From contig NZ_LXEV01000011.1 in the NCBI RefSeq assembly GCF_001654965.1, positions 186,001 through 250,000 on the forward strand: DNA of 64,000 nucleotides. The letters run 5' to 3'. The first letter of the stretch is position 1, and every line of letters begins with the position of its first letter. Below the pieces are notes generated by a model that did no database searches, had not been told where the DNA came from, and worked only from the letters and a program-made list of their open reading frames with translations. The position numbers and the translations under genes were made by a program. Positions 62,426-64,000 of the stretch are shown one piece after another. Source of the DNA: Proteus hauseri ATCC 700826 (lineage in GTDB: Bacteria; Pseudomonadota; Gammaproteobacteria; Enterobacterales; Enterobacteriaceae).

Positions 62426-64000
62426 TTAAGCGAGTTCTCTGATGTTAACATCAACTTTTTTGGGCTTTGGATAATAGGTTTCGTTACGCAATGCTTTTTG
62501 TTTTAAGCTGTCAGGGATTTGATAAAGTGATCCTAACGATGTGTATTGTTCAGCATTTTTAACAAACTGAGCTAAACCAATGGTATCGATATAACGGAAA
62601 ACACCACCACGGAAAGGAGGAAAACCCAAGCCATAAACAAGTGCAATATCCGCTTCAGCCGGCGTTGCAATAATGCCTTCATCTAAACAGCGAATAACTT
62701 CATTGATCATTGGGATCATCATGCGTGAAATGACAGCTTCTTGGCTAAATTCTTGCGTTTTTCCTATATGTTGTTGGATTAAACTCTGAACTTGGTTATC
62801 TCGCGTTTTTTGTTTTTTACCTCGTTTATCAACAGAATAATGATAGAAACCCTGATTATTTTTCTGTCCATAACGTTGTTGCTCGTATAAAAGAGCAATG
62901 ATATCGCGTTCTATTGTGCTCATTCTGTCTGGAAAACCTTGAGCCATAACAGCCTGAGCATGATTTGCCGTATCAATACCTACAACATCAAGTAAATAAG
63001 CGGGACCCATTGGCCAGCCAAATACTTTCTCCATCACTTTATCGACAGCGATAAAATCAGCACCATCTCTTAGTAATAAAGAAAAACCAGCAAAATAAGG
63101 GAAGAGCACGCGATTAACAAAAAATCCAGGGCAATCATTTACAATAATGGGCGTTTTACCCATTTTGCTAGCGTAACTAACAATACGATTAATGGTTTCG
63201 TCACTGGTTTTTTCACCTTTAATAATTTCTACAAGAGGCATCCGGTGCACTGGATTAAAAAAATGCATACCACAGAAATTTTCAGGTCGCTGGAGTGATT
63301 TTGCGAGTAATGAAATAGGAATTGTTGATGTATTTGAGGCTAATATTGCTGTTTCAGAAAGTAAAGCCTCTGTTTCAGCAAGAACGGCGGATTTAATTTT
63401 AGGATTTTCGACTACCGCTTCAACAACCACATCAGCATCAGAAATTGAGGCATAATTGAGTGTCGGTTGAATGGATGCTAATGTTTTTGCCATATCAACG
63501 GCGCTCATTCTGCCTTTTTCTTGTCGTTTTTGTAATAAGCTCAAAGCTTCATTCATACCAAGCTCAAGGGATTTCTGGTTGATATCTTTCATAACAACAG
63601 GAATACCTTTTAACGCTGACTGATAGGAAATTCCGCCACCCATAATGCCGGCGCCAAGGACAGCCGCTTGTTTTGGCAGTTCTGCATGGCGTTTTTTAGT
63701 GACGCTTTTTACATATTGATCGTTGAGGAATATACCTACCAATGCTTTAGCCACATCAGTACGTGTTAGTTTTACAAAATTTTTAGTTTCGAGAGCAAGA
63801 GCTTCTTCGCGATGAAAAAAAGCAGCTTCTTCAATAGTATTAACAGCAGTCATTGGTGCAGGATAATGAGGTCCAGCGACTTTCATCACCATACCTTTAG
63901 CAACGCTAAAAGACATTTTATGCTCAAGAGAGGTTAGTCTTAGCGGTTCTTTTTTTGGGTGTCGCGCTTTTTTCCAATCTATATTGCCAGCAATTGCTTG
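62426..64000 (-). CDS. fadB: Fatty-acid oxidation complex subunit alpha, C-terminal part (cut by window edge)
   Basis: About 524 C-terminal codons of FadB (E. coli 729). The frame is open to the window edge, so the ATG at 63916 is an internal Met. The 3-hydroxyacyl-CoA dehydrogenase NAD site is [40 protein letters not shown] and [19 protein letters not shown] follow, and a C-terminal domain ([20 protein letters not shown]). The enoyl-CoA hydratase half lies outside. fadA follows after 11 nt, the usual fadBA operon. Confidence 0.95.
   Translation of the reverse strand, partial: QAIAGNIDWKKARHPKKEPLRLTSLEHKMSFSVAKGMVMKVAGPHYPAPMTAVNTIEEAAFFHREEALALETKNFVKLTRTDVAKALVGIFLNDQYVKSVTKKRHAELPKQAAVLGAGIMGGGISYQSALKGIPVVMKDINQKSLELGMNEALSLLQKRQEKGRMSAVDMAKTLASIQPTLNYASISDADVVVEAVVENPKIKSAVLAETEALLSETAILASNTSTIPISLLAKSLQRPENFCGMHFFNPVHRMPLVEIIKGEKTSDETINRIVSYASKMGKTPIIVNDCPGFFVNRVLFPYFAGFSLLLRDGADFIAVDKVMEKVFGWPMGPAYLLDVVGIDTANHAQAVMAQGFPDRMSTIERDIIALLYEQQRYGQKNNQGFYHYSVDKRGKKQKTRDNQVQSLIQQHIGKTQEFSQEAVISRMMIPMINEVIRCLDEGIIATPAEADIALVYGLGFPPFRGGVFRYIDTIGLAQFVKNAEQYTSLGSLYQIPDSLKQKALRNETYYPKPKKVDVNIRELA

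Noticed and set aside
63916-63916. ATG as the fadB start
   Set aside because: The frame stays open and FadB-like to the window edge (for example ITAGN-like [10 protein letters not shown]), so this is an internal Met.
1-64000. CRISPR arrays, tRNA or rRNA genes, insertion sequences, prophage genes
   Set aside because: No regularly spaced identical repeats of CRISPR type, no cloverleaf or rRNA sequence, and no transposase or integrase was recognised. The relics at 3350-4153 and 18090-18302 do not show transposon ends.

Overview
The window is chromosomal DNA from a low-GC enterobacterium, most likely the genus Proteus. Three things point there: Proteus-style chaperone-usher fimbrial operons, a regulator carrying the MrpJ-type SQQQ-SRYE signature, and an E. 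coli-like core gene order (metR/metE, udp, rmuC-ubiEJB-tatABC, rfaH, ubiD-fre, fadBA) in AT-rich sequence. I cannot fix the species. Coding density is normal except in four gaps: 2.5-4.9 kb, 17.2-18.4 kb, 27.3-27.9 kb and 37.9-38.6 kb.

Layout. (1) 1-2.5 kb, minus strand: start of a fimbrial operon (pilin, minor subunit, chaperone, usher cut by the window edge) with an MrpJ-like regulator upstream. (2) 2.5-4.9 kb: no intact gene, but three 17-bp palindromes at exact 32-bp spacing, further palindromes, and a badly decayed coding relic. (3) 4.9-12.1 kb, plus strand: complete operon in mrpABCDEFGH order. (4) 12.2-17.2 kb, minus strand: a third operon (pilin, chaperone, usher, two-domain tip adhesin), convergent with the second. 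(5) 18-20.3 kb: the rtcB-prfH RNA/ribosome repair pair, with a 15-codon leader ORF behind a perfect Shine-Dalgarno. (6) 20.4-23.1 kb: deoxyribose use (deoR-like, deoC, divergent deoK). (7) 23.2-27.3 kb: MurNAc operon (murQ, murP, RpiR-type regulator, TSUP exporter). (8) 27.6-31.4 kb: catabolic ornithine carbamoyltransferase, carbamate kinase and a YfcC-family carrier, without arginine deiminase, behind a small upstream ORF and a hairpin. (9) 31.7-33.9 kb: ivbL-ilvB-ilvN with leader-peptide attenuator. (10) 33.9-43.5 kb: transporters (CDF zinc, two TSUP/MFS, GhxP with PurR boxes, YjcE, YigM/BioP), a cupin regulator and a GNAT enzyme. (11) 43.4-50.9 kb: metR, metE, an unknown membrane protein, yidB, udp, a tyrosine phosphatase, a DedA protein. 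(12) 51-64 kb: rmuC, ubiE-ubiJ-ubiB, tatABC, rfaH, pepE, ubiD, fre, fadA and partial fadB.

How it fits together. The first 17 kb is an accessory adhesin block in which pilin output looks tuned by hairpins placed after or before the major pilin genes. The middle is carbon and nitrogen scavenging (deoxyribose, MurNAc, citrulline/ornithine, purines, uridine) with readable CRP, PurR, MetJ and palindromic operators. The last third is conserved ubiquinone, Tat and fatty-acid housekeeping. The most novel-looking signals are the leader ORF plus hairpin before rtcB-prfH, the uORF plus hairpin before the OTC operon, and the 32-bp periodic palindrome array near the MrpJ-like gene.
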